Assembly (NCBI RefSeq): GCF_001721645.1
Contig: NZ_CP017141.1
Coordinates: 1,736,001 to 1,800,000 of the forward strand
Reading direction: 5' to 3'
DNA length: 64,000 nt
From: Pedobacter steynii
GTDB taxonomy: Bacteria > Bacteroidota > Bacteroidia > Sphingobacteriales > Sphingobacteriaceae
Position numbers and translations under genes: made by a program. The notes under the pieces are model-generated. The model ran no database searches. It worked only from the letters and a program-made list of their open reading frames with translations, and was not told the origin of the DNA. The first letter of the stretch is position 1; the number at the start of each line of letters is the position of its first letter. Positions 18,951-26,714 of this stretch are shown here, piece after piece.

Positions 18951-18969
18951 TCCTTTAAATTTTATCCCA

Positions 18970-19377
18970 ATGGCAAGTATATTTTCAAAAATAGTAGATG
19001 GCGAGATCCCTGCGCATGTGGTAGCGGAAACGACAGAATTTCTGGCTTTCCTGGATGTAAATCCCCTCACAATGGGACATGTTCTGGTGATTCCTAAAAA
19101 GGAAATTGATTACATTTTTGACATGGACGAAGAAAGCTATTTTGGGCTGACTTTATTTGCTAAAATTGTAGCTACAGGCTTAAAAGAGGCTTTCCCTTGT
19201 AAAAAAGTGGGTGTAGCTGTGATTGGGCTGGAAGTACCCCATGTTCATATTCACCTCATTCCGATGAATGCAGTAAACGATATGAACTTTAGTAAAGAAA
19301 AATTAAAACCTTCGCAGGAAGAATTGGCAGAAGCGGCAATAAAGATTAAGGCTGCACTAAATGAGACTACTGCTTAA
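18970..19377 (+). CDS. HIT-family nucleotide-binding hydrolase
   Basis: 135-residue HIT-superfamily protein. The histidine triad is clear as HVHIHLIP, and the N-terminal SIFSKIVDGEIPAHVVAE matches the HINT/PKCI branch, which hydrolyses adenosine phosphoramidates. The cellular substrate is not established. It forms a two-gene unit with greA and is closed by a bidirectional terminator. Confidence 0.9.
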   Translation: MASIFSKIVDGEIPAHVVAETTEFLAFLDVNPLTMGHVLVIPKKEIDYIFDMDEESYFGLTLFAKIVATGLKEAFPCKKVGVAVIGLEVPHVHIHLIPMNAVNDMNFSKEKLKPSQEELAEAAIKIKAALNETTA

Positions 19378-19404
19378 GGCCGGGACATTTTGATTTGTAC
19401 CGCA

Positions 19405-19444
19405 TAAAAAAGTGGGTATTCAATTCTGAATATCCACTTTTTTA
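19405..19444. terminator. Bidirectional terminator between convergent genes
   Basis: AAAAAAGTGG(G)TATTCA pairs with TGAATA(T)CCACTTTTTT around a short loop; A runs on the left and T runs on the right make it usable for the HIT gene on the plus strand and the decarboxylase gene on the minus strand. Confidence 0.85.
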
Positions 19445-19486
19445 TTTGAAAGGGTGCCTTATCTCCGGCAATGTTTTGTTGCTATT

Positions 19487-20677
19487 TTAGAAAGTGCTGG
19501 AGAAGGAGGTATCTTTTGTTGATTCATTTGTTCCTCTATGGAAGCTGTGGTTGATTTTTTCAGGATCAGAGATGATATCACAGATCAGTTCATCAATTTG
19601 AGACCGATCTACGTTTGGCATACAAATGATGTGGGATAAACCGCTTTCCGAAGCAAGCTGCCATTTCTGACAAATCCATTTTGAAGGTGCGGGAAAAACA
19701 ACAGTAATGGCATTATGATTTCTCCAGGCCTCGATTCCGAGACTCTTTAGCTGTTCTTCTGCATAAGCGGCGATTGCCAGACTGTGCATTGCTCTTTCTT
19801 TTAATCCTTTCATTCCCAGTTTTTTCAAGGTATACCAAAGAAACAGCGGGCTATGTCCATTTCTGGAGCCGGTGATGGTCGTGTCTACACTACCAATGTA
19901 GTCGATGGAGCGCGCAATTCTATCCCGGTTAGTCTTCTTCACAATTACAAGTCCGCAAGGCATGGGAGAGCCGATGAATTTATGTCCGCTGATGGCGATG
20001 CTGTCTACGCCATCGGCAAAGTCGAAAGCCGGACGCGGTTCGATAAAAGCGCTGTAACTTCCGGATAAGGCGCCATCTGCATGGATATAATGGTTTTTGA
20101 TGGCCAGATTTTTCAGGATGCCTTTAATTCTTCTGACATCATCTCTTGCTTCTGTCATCGTTGTTCCTATGTTGGCAAAGATCACGACTGGCAGGTGACG
20201 GTTCATAAGCAGACTGTTATGAAGGTCTTCATAATCCATCTCTCCGTTGGCCTGTGAGCGGATCGCAATATTAGGCATGTTCAACAGCAAAAGGTTTTTC
20301 TGGACACTGTAATGCGTGGAATCAGAATAATAAACCATTGCCTTTGGATAAAGCTCTCTGGCCAGGTAAAGACCATACATGTTTCCTTCAGAGCCGCCAT
20401 TGGTAACATATCCCCACCAGTTGTCCTGCTGGGCACGGAAGAGTTCCGCGAAGAAGTGTACAACGTCTCTTTCCATCTCCCTGGTGTCCACCGCATACGT
20501 CGATTCTGTAAAAGGATCCCCAAGGTTGTTGATCGGATATTGCAAAAAAGGAAGGAGTGGTGTATAATCGAAATCTTTTGATACCGGATAACCAAGGAAC
20601 AAACTGGTTTTCGATTGCACCTTCTCATATAACTCTGAGAGTCTTTTATTATCTTCAGTTGAAAGATTAAATTCCAT
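19487..20677 (-). CDS. PLP-dependent decarboxylase, histidine decarboxylase type
   Basis: 396-residue group II amino-acid decarboxylase. It tracks closely with PLP-type histidine decarboxylases of Morganella and related bacteria: FLGYPVSKDFDY, WGYVTNGGSEGNMYG, the PLP-stacking His122 in DSTHYSVQK, Asp201 in HADGAL, and Lys233 in SGHKFIGSPMPCG. TGSRNGHSPL near the substrate loop is also shared. The likely reaction is decarboxylation of histidine to histamine, though plant serine decarboxylases have the same core, so the substrate needs testing. The C-terminal tail is Ser/Thr-rich. No histidine/histamine antiporter is adjacent. An Lrp/AsnC regulator is encoded divergently 158 bp away. Confidence 0.82.
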   Translation of the reverse strand: MEFNLSTEDNKRLSELYEKVQSKTSLFLGYPVSKDFDYTPLLPFLQYPINNLGDPFTESTYAVDTREMERDVVHFFAELFRAQQDNWWGYVTNGGSEGNMYGLYLARELYPKAMVYYSDSTHYSVQKNLLLLNMPNIAIRSQANGEMDYEDLHNSLLMNRHLPVVIFANIGTTMTEARDDVRRIKGILKNLAIKNHYIHADGALSGSYSAFIEPRPAFDFADGVDSIAISGHKFIGSPMPCGLVIVKKTNRDRIARSIDYIGSVDTTITGSRNGHSPLFLWYTLKKLGMKGLKERAMHSLAIAAYAEEQLKSLGIEAWRNHNAITVVFPAPSKWICQKWQLASESGLSHIICMPNVDRSQIDELICDIISDPEKINHSFHRGTNESTKDTSFSSTF

Positions 20678-20719
20678 GGTTGTTCAGATTGTTTAGTCTT
20701 CAAATTTATATATAACCAT

Positions 20720-20794
20720 TTTATTGATCTTTATATTTGATTATAATAGAAAATAAACACTTAATTTGTGATTTAATCAGATTTATTGATCTGA
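20720..20794. promoter_or_regulatory. Candidate Lrp-type operator between decarboxylase and regulator
   Basis: The 11-mer TTTATTGATCT occurs at 20720-20730 and 20782-20792, 62 bp apart (about six helical turns). The second copy is embedded in the inverted repeat TCAGAT-TTATTG-ATCTGA (20777-20794). Such spaced AT-rich repeats between divergent genes suit an octameric Lrp/AsnC protein that wraps DNA. Binding is inferred. Confidence 0.4.
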
Positions 20795-20835
20795 AATGAG
20801 CTTAATTATTTTTGAAATCAGAAAAACTAAACTAG

Positions 20836-21303
20836 ATGGAACACTTCGATAAGATGGATCAGCGCATTTTAAATGCTTTACAACATAATGCAAGAATGAA
20901 CACCAAGGAGATTGCACATAAAGTAGGTTTAACCGTTACGCCGACTTATGAACGTTTAAAAAAGATCGAGAAATCCGGAGTAATCAAGAACTATGTGACT
21001 TTGCTGGATCGGGAAAAGATCGGCAAAACATTAGCGGCATTTTGTAATGTGACTTTACAGGTGCACTCTCTTCCCCTGTTAAAGAAGTTTGAGGCGGCAA
21101 TGAGTAAGCTGGATGAGGTTATGGAATGCTACCACGTTGCGGGAACCTATGATTACCTGTTAAAGGTAGTGGTCAATGACATGAACAGGTATCAGGACTT
21201 TTTAACCAATAAATTGGCCGCGATAGAGAATATCGCAAATGTAAACAGTTTATTTGTGATGACAGAGATTAAGCATACTACAGCCTATGTGATCGATAAA
21301 TAG
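20836..21303 (+). CDS. Lrp/AsnC family transcriptional regulator
   Basis: 155 residues with the family architecture: an N-terminal winged helix-turn-helix (about 1-65; MDQRILNALQHNARMNTKEI, then VGLTVTPTYERLKKIEKSGVI) and a C-terminal RAM ligand-binding domain (ECYHVAGTYDYLLKVVV). Members form dimers to octamers that sense amino acids and often control a neighbouring amino-acid gene. Because it is divergent from the histidine-decarboxylase-like gene with repeats between them, that gene is its most likely target and a substrate amino acid its likely effector. Confidence 0.92.
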   Translation: MEHFDKMDQRILNALQHNARMNTKEIAHKVGLTVTPTYERLKKIEKSGVIKNYVTLLDREKIGKTLAAFCNVTLQVHSLPLLKKFEAAMSKLDEVMECYHVAGTYDYLLKVVVNDMNRYQDFLTNKLAAIENIANVNSLFVMTEIKHTTAYVIDK

Positions 21304-21306
21304 CTG

Positions 21307-21633
21307 TTATTTTAATTTTTCATTGTTCTTGTGCCGATCCGCGTCCCGGATTGACTTTTTGATCAGATTTTTTTCCATAGCCTCGGTCAGGTCTATTCCT
21401 GTCTGGTTGGCCAGGCAGATGAGGACGAACAGCACATCAGCCATTTCATCTGCAAGGTCTACTGCTTCATCACTTTTCTTGAAAGACTGCTCGCCATATT
21501 TTCTGGACATAATCCTGGCAACTTCGCCAACTTCTTCCATCAGGATTGCAGTATTGGTGAGTTCGTTAAAATAACGGATACCTGTATTTTTTATCCATTG
21601 ATCTACGGTTTCCTGTGCTTCTGATATGGTCAT
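21307..21633 (-). CDS. MazG-like nucleotide pyrophosphohydrolase
   Basis: 108-residue all-alpha NTP pyrophosphohydrolase of the MazG superfamily. The metal-binding EExxE...ExxD pattern is visible as MEEVGEVA and DEMADVLF. The small size is typical of single-domain house-cleaning enzymes that hydrolyse (d)NTPs or damaged nucleotides. It is the last gene of a three-gene leftward unit (rsgA, dtd, this gene), starting 1 bp after the dtd stop. Its stop is 3 bp from the end of the convergent Lrp gene. Confidence 0.85.
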   Translation of the reverse strand: MTISEAQETVDQWIKNTGIRYFNELTNTAILMEEVGEVARIMSRKYGEQSFKKSDEAVDLADEMADVLFVLICLANQTGIDLTEAMEKNLIKKSIRDADRHKNNEKLK

Positions 21634-21634
21634 G

Positions 21635-22087
21635 TTATTCTTTGTTTTTGGTATCTATCATGATGGTAACTGGACCATCATTTAATAAGCTGATTTTCAT
21701 GTCGGCTCCAAATATTCCGGTCTGTACCTCTTTTTGCAGAAGAACAGTCAGTCGTCGGATCATTTCTTCGTAAAGAGGAATGGCTTTATCTGGTCGGGCG
21801 GCTCTGGTGAAACCCGGTCTGTTGCCTTTTTTGGTGGCTGCAAATAAAGTAAACTGACTGATCAGGAGGATATTTCCGTTCACATCCGCCAGGGATTTAT
21901 TCATCAGGCCATTTTCATCACTAAAGATTCTCATGTTGACGATCTTCTGACTAAGCCATTCCAGATCTTCGGAAGTGTCGGCATCTTCAATACCTAATAA
22001 AACGAGGAATCCGGTTTCAATGCTGCCGGTAGTTTTACCTTCCACTAAGCATGCAGCTTCAGTAACTCTTTGTATGATTGCTCTCAT
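21635..22087 (-). CDS. dtd: D-aminoacyl-tRNA deacylase
   Basis: 150-residue DTD enzyme that hydrolyses D-amino acids mischarged on tRNA. The start MRAIIQRVTEA is the family signature; both active-site motifs are present, SQFTLFA and the variant NDGPVTI for the usual NxGPVT. Length is typical (145-150). It is packed between rsgA (6-bp gap) and the MazG-like gene, so the three are very likely cotranscribed. Confidence 0.95.
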   Translation of the reverse strand: MRAIIQRVTEAACLVEGKTTGSIETGFLVLLGIEDADTSEDLEWLSQKIVNMRIFSDENGLMNKSLADVNGNILLISQFTLFAATKKGNRPGFTRAARPDKAIPLYEEMIRRLTVLLQKEVQTGIFGADMKISLLNDGPVTIMIDTKNKE

Positions 22088-22093
22088 ATTGGT

Positions 22094-23014
22094 TTAAGCA
22101 CGGGTTTCATTACCATTATAGATGCTGAGGTAACTTTCGTACCTGCTGATCTCAATTTCTCCGTTTTCGACTGCTTTGATTACTGCACAACCGGGCTCAT
22201 TGACGTGTCTGCAGTTGTTAAACCTGCATTGATTGAGTAAAGCACGCATTTCTCTGAAGTAATGCCCCAGTTCTTCGGGTCTGATGTCGAAAATTCCCAG
22301 TTCTCTGATACCGGGAGTATCGATCAGGTATCCTCCAAAGGGAAGGGTATGCATTTCTGCAAAAGTAGTGGTATGCTGACCTTTATCACTTGCTTCAGAA
22401 ATTTCGCCTGTTTTGATGCTTCTACCGGGGAGCAGCACATTGATCAGGCTGGATTTTCCTACTCCGGAGTGTCCGGAGAAAAGGGTGGTTTTGTCTTTTA
22501 ACAGATTTTCTATCTGAGGAATATTGGTTCCTTCCAGAGCTGATACCGTATAGCAGGGATAACCAATGTTCTCGTAAATGCTTTTGTAATCTTCCAGAAT
22601 GGCCAATCCATCTTCGTTGAATAAATCAAGCTTATTGAAGATCAGTACTGCCGGAATATCGTAGGCCTCCGCAGTGGCCAGAAAGCGATCAATAAAACCT
22701 AAAGAGGTACGTGGCGAAGCAAGGGTAACCACCAAAAAAGCCTGATCCAGATTGGCGGCAATAATCTGCGCCTGCTTAGACAGGTTAATAGATTTACGGA
22801 TGATGTAATTCTTCCGGTCATGTAGTTTATTAATGATGCCATTGTCTGAATTGGGTTCCAGTTCAAATTCAACCTGATCGCCAACAGCAATGGGATTGGT
22901 AGTTTGAATGCCTTGAATCCGGAACTTACCTTTAATACGGCAGTCGTAGTCAACGCCATCTTCTGCGTGTACCTGATACCAGCTTCCTGTTGATTTTATT
23001 ACTAATCCTTGCAT
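22094..23014 (-). CDS. rsgA: Ribosome small-subunit GTPase RsgA
   Basis: 306-residue circularly permuted GTPase that acts late in 30S assembly. An N-terminal OB fold (VIKSTGSWYQVHAEDGVDYD) is followed by GTPase motifs in permuted order: NKLD (G4), then GHSGVGKSSL (G1) and DTPGIRELG (G3). The C-terminal zinc finger is visible as CRFNNCRHVNEPGC. Length is typical. It is the first gene of the leftward unit and is divergent from the thr leader. Confidence 0.95.
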   Translation of the reverse strand: MQGLVIKSTGSWYQVHAEDGVDYDCRIKGKFRIQGIQTTNPIAVGDQVEFELEPNSDNGIINKLHDRKNYIIRKSINLSKQAQIIAANLDQAFLVVTLASPRTSLGFIDRFLATAEAYDIPAVLIFNKLDLFNEDGLAILEDYKSIYENIGYPCYTVSALEGTNIPQIENLLKDKTTLFSGHSGVGKSSLINVLLPGRSIKTGEISEASDKGQHTTTFAEMHTLPFGGYLIDTPGIRELGIFDIRPEELGHYFREMRALLNQCRFNNCRHVNEPGCAVIKAVENGEIEISRYESYLSIYNGNETRA

Positions 23015-23119
23015 ATGATGGGGTAAAGGTAAGAAATTGTTTTAGTGTTGGCTACTTAGCGCCTGATATGCTTCAAACGCAAAATTTTGAAAAACCAGAT
23101 AAATATTTTACTAATCATT

Positions 23120-23151
23120 TGCTAATTAGAAAAATATAACTTTACTTTACG
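23120..23151 (+). promoter_or_regulatory. Candidate promoter of the thr operon
   Basis: TTG (23120-23122) and TACTTTAC (23144-23151), 21 bp apart, resemble the Bacteroidota -33/-7 pattern TTTG / TAnnTTTG. Transcription would start about 20 nt before the leader peptide ATG. TAACTTTA at 23138-23145 is an alternative -7 element. Confidence 0.4.
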
Positions 23152-23179
23152 TCAGAGCACAGTAAGTGTAAAAAATACA

Positions 23180-23248
23180 ATGTTTAATAATTCAACCATT
23201 ATTTCCATTATTACCACCACCGGGATATCTCGGAGGGAGGCTAGCTAA
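23180..23248 (+). CDS. thrL: thr operon leader peptide
   Basis: A 22-codon ORF with ATG at 23180 and TAA at 23246-23248, too short for usual gene finding. Its core reads TIISIITTT followed by Gly-Ile, so four Thr and five Ile codons fall within eleven codons. These are the amino acids that end the pathway encoded downstream, exactly as in the E. coli thr leader. It lies 81 bp before the aspartokinase/homoserine dehydrogenase gene. A segment just after the Thr codons (23232-23241) can pair with the 5' arm of the following terminator, so ribosome stalling at Thr/Ile codons would favour the antiterminator. Similarity to E. coli is in logic, not sequence. Confidence 0.85.
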   Translation: MFNNSTIISIITTTGISRREAS

Positions 23249-23277
23249 TGGGTAAAAATAAAAAAATAAAAACCACA

Positions 23278-23317
23278 AAAAGCGCCTTCCTCTAACCGGG
23301 GAAGGCGCTTTTTTTTT
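23278..23317 (+). terminator. Attenuator terminator of the thr operon
   Basis: AAAAGCGCCTTCC (23278-23290) pairs perfectly with GGAAGGCGCTTTT (23300-23312), 13 bp with a 9-nt loop, and ends in a nine-T run (23309-23317), only 11 bp before the thrA ATG. A competing partner for the 5' arm exists: GGAGGGAGGC at 23232-23241 can pair with GCCTTCCTCT at 23284-23293 (10 bp with two G-U pairs). The two structures are mutually exclusive. Confidence 0.9.
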
Positions 23318-23328
23318 AACCTTAAACT

Positions 23329-25776
23329 ATGAACATTTTAAAATTTGGAGGTACATCTGTCGGTTCTTTGCAAAGCATCACTGCATTGTTAAGTATCCTT
23401 AAGGATCAGCAAGGAGCTGAAAATCCTATTGTCGTCTTATCTGCCATGAGCGGGGTAACCAATGCCCTGGTCGAGATGGCAGAAAACGCAGGACATGCTA
23501 GAGACTATAGCGAGGAGTTAAAAATAATTGAGAAGAAACACTTTGATGTGATTCGTGCTTTATTGCCCGCGAACGCACAGAACCCGGTACTGACCAAACT
23601 CAAAATTTACTTTAATGAACTGGAAGAGATTTTGCAATCGGTATATAACCTTCGGGAGCTGAGCCTGCAGACAAAAGACCTGATCTTAAGTTATGGAGAA
23701 CGTTGTTCTACGGTAATGATCAGTCATATCGCTAAACAAACCTTCCCCAATGCTTTGTATGTTGACGGATCAGAACTCATTAAGACAGATCAGAATTTTG
23801 GCCAGGCAAAAGTAAATACTTATCTCACAGAAACGCTGATCAGAGATTTTCAGGAGAGTAACGCTGATAAATTGTTATTTGTAACTGGTTTTATTGCGAG
23901 TAATGATGAGGGTAGAATCACCACACTCGGACGCGGAGGAAGTGATTATACGGCTGCCATCTGGGGATCTGCACTAAATGCAGGAGAGATCCAGATCTGG
24001 ACAGATGTAGACGGTATGCTGACTGCTGATCCGAGAATGGTTAAAAAAGCTTTCTCTCTACCAGAGCTTAGTTATACAGAAGCAATGGAGCTTTCTTATT
24101 TTGGGGCAAAGGTGATTTATCCTCCAACGATGATCCCTGCATTTTTAAAAAGAATCCCCATTGTGATCAAAAATACTTTCAATGTGGATTTTCCCGGAAC
24201 TTATATCAAGCATGGCACCAGTGCTTCGAAATTGCCGATCAAAGGAATTTCTTCTATTGATGAGATCAGTGTTTTAAACCTTACCGGAAGTGGAATGGTT
24301 GGGAAGGCCGGCTTTAGCGGAAGGTTGTTCTCTCTTTTATCGCGCGAGCAGATCAACATTATTCTGATTACACAATCTTCATCGGAGCACAGCATCACTT
24401 TTGCCGTGAAACCTGCTGATGCGTTGAAAGCGTTGGCGTTGATCAATAAAGAGTTTGAGCTGGAACTGCAGGCCCGTAAGCTGGAATATCCTGAAGTTGA
24501 AAATGGATTGGCCGCCCTGGCTATTGTGGGGGAGAACATGAAAAAAACACCTGGAATGTCAGGCAAATTATTTTCTGCTCTGGGTAGAAACGGGGTCAAT
24601 GTAAGGGCTATTGCACAGGGTTCTTCTGAGTATAATATTTCCGTGATCATTTCTAAACCAGACCTTTCAAAGGCCGTAAACGCAGTGCACGATGCTTTTT
24701 ATGCCAATCTGAAAAGAACATTACATGTGTTTTGCCTGGGGACAGGTAATATTGGAAAGACTTTATTTACACAACTGAAATCTCAAATGGATTTCCTATC
24801 CAGCAATAACGACCTTCAGGTAAAGGTGATGGGGATAAGTAATACCAGGAAGATGTACCAGAATCCGGAAGGAATTGCTTTAAGCAGTTGGGAGAAAGAT
24901 CTGGATGCCCATGGCGAGCCGGCTGATTTAGCGGTATTCATCAAACAGATGAAAGCAATGAACCTGCCTAATTGTGTGTTTGTGGATAATACCGCAAGCC
25001 ATAATCCCATTCAGTTTTACCAGGATATATTACAATCAAGTATCTCTGTAGTGACTTGCAATAAGATTGGTAATTCTGCAGATTACGAACAATATGTTGC
25101 CTTTAAGCAGGCTGCGAGAAAATACGGGGTAGACTTTTATTACGAAACAAATGTGGGAGCCGGATTACCGATCATCCGTACTTTAAAGGACCTGATGATG
25201 AGCGGAGATCGTATTGACCGTATTGAAGCCATTTTATCCGGAACCATCTCTTATATCTTCAATAATTATAAAGGAGATCAGTTATTCCATGAAGTGGTGA
25301 AAGAAGCGCAGGATAAGGGTTATACAGAGCCAGATCCAAGGGATGACCTGAATGGAAAAGATTTTATGAGAAAGATGCTGATTCTTGCCCGGGATGCCGG
25401 ATATCCACTGGAAGAAAGTGATATTGAAATCGAAAGTATGCTTCCTCCGGCTTGTCTGGCAGCAGCTACTGTAGCAGATTTCTATCAGGAACTGGAAAAT
25501 AATAGTGCGTATTTTGAAAAACTGAAAGAGGAGGCCGCGGCAAGTCAGAAAGTGTTGCGCTATATCGGTAAACTGGAAGCCGGAAAGGTGGTGATTACTT
25601 TGCAAATGGTAGATGACAGTCATCCTTTCTACATGCTTTCAGGAAGTGACAATATTATTTCCTTTACTACTGACCGGTATAAGGACCGTCCATTGGTTGT
25701 TAAGGGGCCAGGTGCCGGTGCTGAAGTCACCGCTGCCGGTGTTTTTGCTGATATTATTAATGTAGGTAAACGATGA
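23329..25776 (+). CDS. thrA: Bifunctional aspartate kinase / homoserine dehydrogenase I
   Basis: 815-residue fusion catalysing the first and third steps from aspartate to threonine. Residues 1 to about 300 are aspartokinase (start MNILKFGGTSVGS; TLGRGGSDYTAA). Two ACT regions follow (about 310-460), which in E. coli ThrA bind threonine for feedback inhibition. The homoserine dehydrogenase part begins near 465 with the NAD(P) motif FCLGTGNIGKT and contains YETNVGAGLPIIRTL and GTISYIFNNY. Its stop overlaps the thrB start by 4 bp, indicating translational coupling. Expression is probably limited by the attenuator immediately upstream. Confidence 0.96.
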   Translation: MNILKFGGTSVGSLQSITALLSILKDQQGAENPIVVLSAMSGVTNALVEMAENAGHARDYSEELKIIEKKHFDVIRALLPANAQNPVLTKLKIYFNELEEILQSVYNLRELSLQTKDLILSYGERCSTVMISHIAKQTFPNALYVDGSELIKTDQNFGQAKVNTYLTETLIRDFQESNADKLLFVTGFIASNDEGRITTLGRGGSDYTAAIWGSALNAGEIQIWTDVDGMLTADPRMVKKAFSLPELSYTEAMELSYFGAKVIYPPTMIPAFLKRIPIVIKNTFNVDFPGTYIKHGTSASKLPIKGISSIDEISVLNLTGSGMVGKAGFSGRLFSLLSREQINIILITQSSSEHSITFAVKPADALKALALINKEFELELQARKLEYPEVENGLAALAIVGENMKKTPGMSGKLFSALGRNGVNVRAIAQGSSEYNISVIISKPDLSKAVNAVHDAFYANLKRTLHVFCLGTGNIGKTLFTQLKSQMDFLSSNNDLQVKVMGISNTRKMYQNPEGIALSSWEKDLDAHGEPADLAVFIKQMKAMNLPNCVFVDNTASHNPIQFYQDILQSSISVVTCNKIGNSADYEQYVAFKQAARKYGVDFYYETNVGAGLPIIRTLKDLMMSGDRIDRIEAILSGTISYIFNNYKGDQLFHEVVKEAQDKGYTEPDPRDDLNGKDFMRKMLILARDAGYPLEESDIEIESMLPPACLAAATVADFYQELENNSAYFEKLKEEAAASQKVLRYIGKLEAGKVVITLQMVDDSHPFYMLSGSDNIISFTTDRYKDRPLVVKGPGAGAEVTAAGVFADIINVGKR

Positions 25777-26708
25777 GCGCGTCTATAAAAGTTTTTGCCC
25801 CTGCCACTGTTGCGAATGTGGTTTGCGGATATGATGTTCTGGGCTTTGCGGTTAACGAGCCTGGTGATGAAGTGATTATGAAATTAACGGAAGGTTCAGG
25901 AATCAGAATTACAAAGATTACTGGTGACGAGGGGCGTTTGCCGTTGGATCCCCAAAAAAATACGGTAAGTGCCAGCGTACAACATTACCTGAACCACATT
26001 GGGAAACCGGATGTTGGAGTAGAAATAGAATTGCATAAGAAAATGCCGATTGGCAGTGGACTGGGATCCAGTTCCGCCAGTACGGTAGCAGGTTTATTTG
26101 CCGTAAATACTTTGTTTGATAATTTATTGACCAATAAAGAACTGGTTCCTTTTGCAATGAAAGGAGAGGAGCTGGCTTGTGGTTACGGGCATGCCGACAA
26201 CGTGGCTCCGGCACTTTTAGGGGGCTTTGTATTGATCAGAAGCTATCAGCCTTTAGACATCATTAGTTTGCCTCACCCTGATGATCTTTACGCAGCCATT
26301 GTATACCCGGAAGTGGATGTGCCAACGAAAGACGCAAGACAGATGATCCGGTCTAAAGTATTGCTGAAAGATGCGGTTACCCAATGGGGAAATGTTGCCG
26401 GTCTGGTTAGTGGACTGTTTATGAAAGATTATGATCTCATCGGCAGGAGTATGACTGATATTCTGGTAGAACCTACCCGTTCTATTTTAATCCCTGATTT
26501 CTATAAATTGAGGAGCCTGGCTATGAAAACAGGGGCTACAGGCTTTGGTATTTCAGGTTCTGGCCCATCTGTATTTGCTTTGACAAAAGACGAGGCAACC
26601 GCCAGGGCAATTACTCAGAAATTGCAGCAACACTTAAAAGGTATTGGCATCAATAGCCTTTCTTTTGTGTCGGAAGTAAATAAAAAAGGCCCTGTTATTT
26701 TAGATTAA
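25773..26708 (+). CDS. thrB: Homoserine kinase
   Basis: 311-residue GHMP kinase that phosphorylates homoserine. The start SIKVFAPATVANVVCGYDVLG matches ThrB, the ATP loop is KKMPIGSGLGSSSASTVAG (about 88-106), and the third GHMP motif appears as GATGFGISGSGPSVFAL. Length is normal. The ATG overlaps the thrA stop in an ATGA arrangement, and thrC follows after 6 bp. Confidence 0.95.
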   Translation: MSASIKVFAPATVANVVCGYDVLGFAVNEPGDEVIMKLTEGSGIRITKITGDEGRLPLDPQKNTVSASVQHYLNHIGKPDVGVEIELHKKMPIGSGLGSSSASTVAGLFAVNTLFDNLLTNKELVPFAMKGEELACGYGHADNVAPALLGGFVLIRSYQPLDIISLPHPDDLYAAIVYPEVDVPTKDARQMIRSKVLLKDAVTQWGNVAGLVSGLFMKDYDLIGRSMTDILVEPTRSILIPDFYKLRSLAMKTGATGFGISGSGPSVFALTKDEATARAITQKLQQHLKGIGINSLSFVSEVNKKGPVILD

Positions 26709-26714
26709 CTCATT

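Noticed and set aside
24201..24650. 149-codon minus-strand ORF inside thrA
   Set aside because: Antisense shadow over the ACT regions; no independent support.
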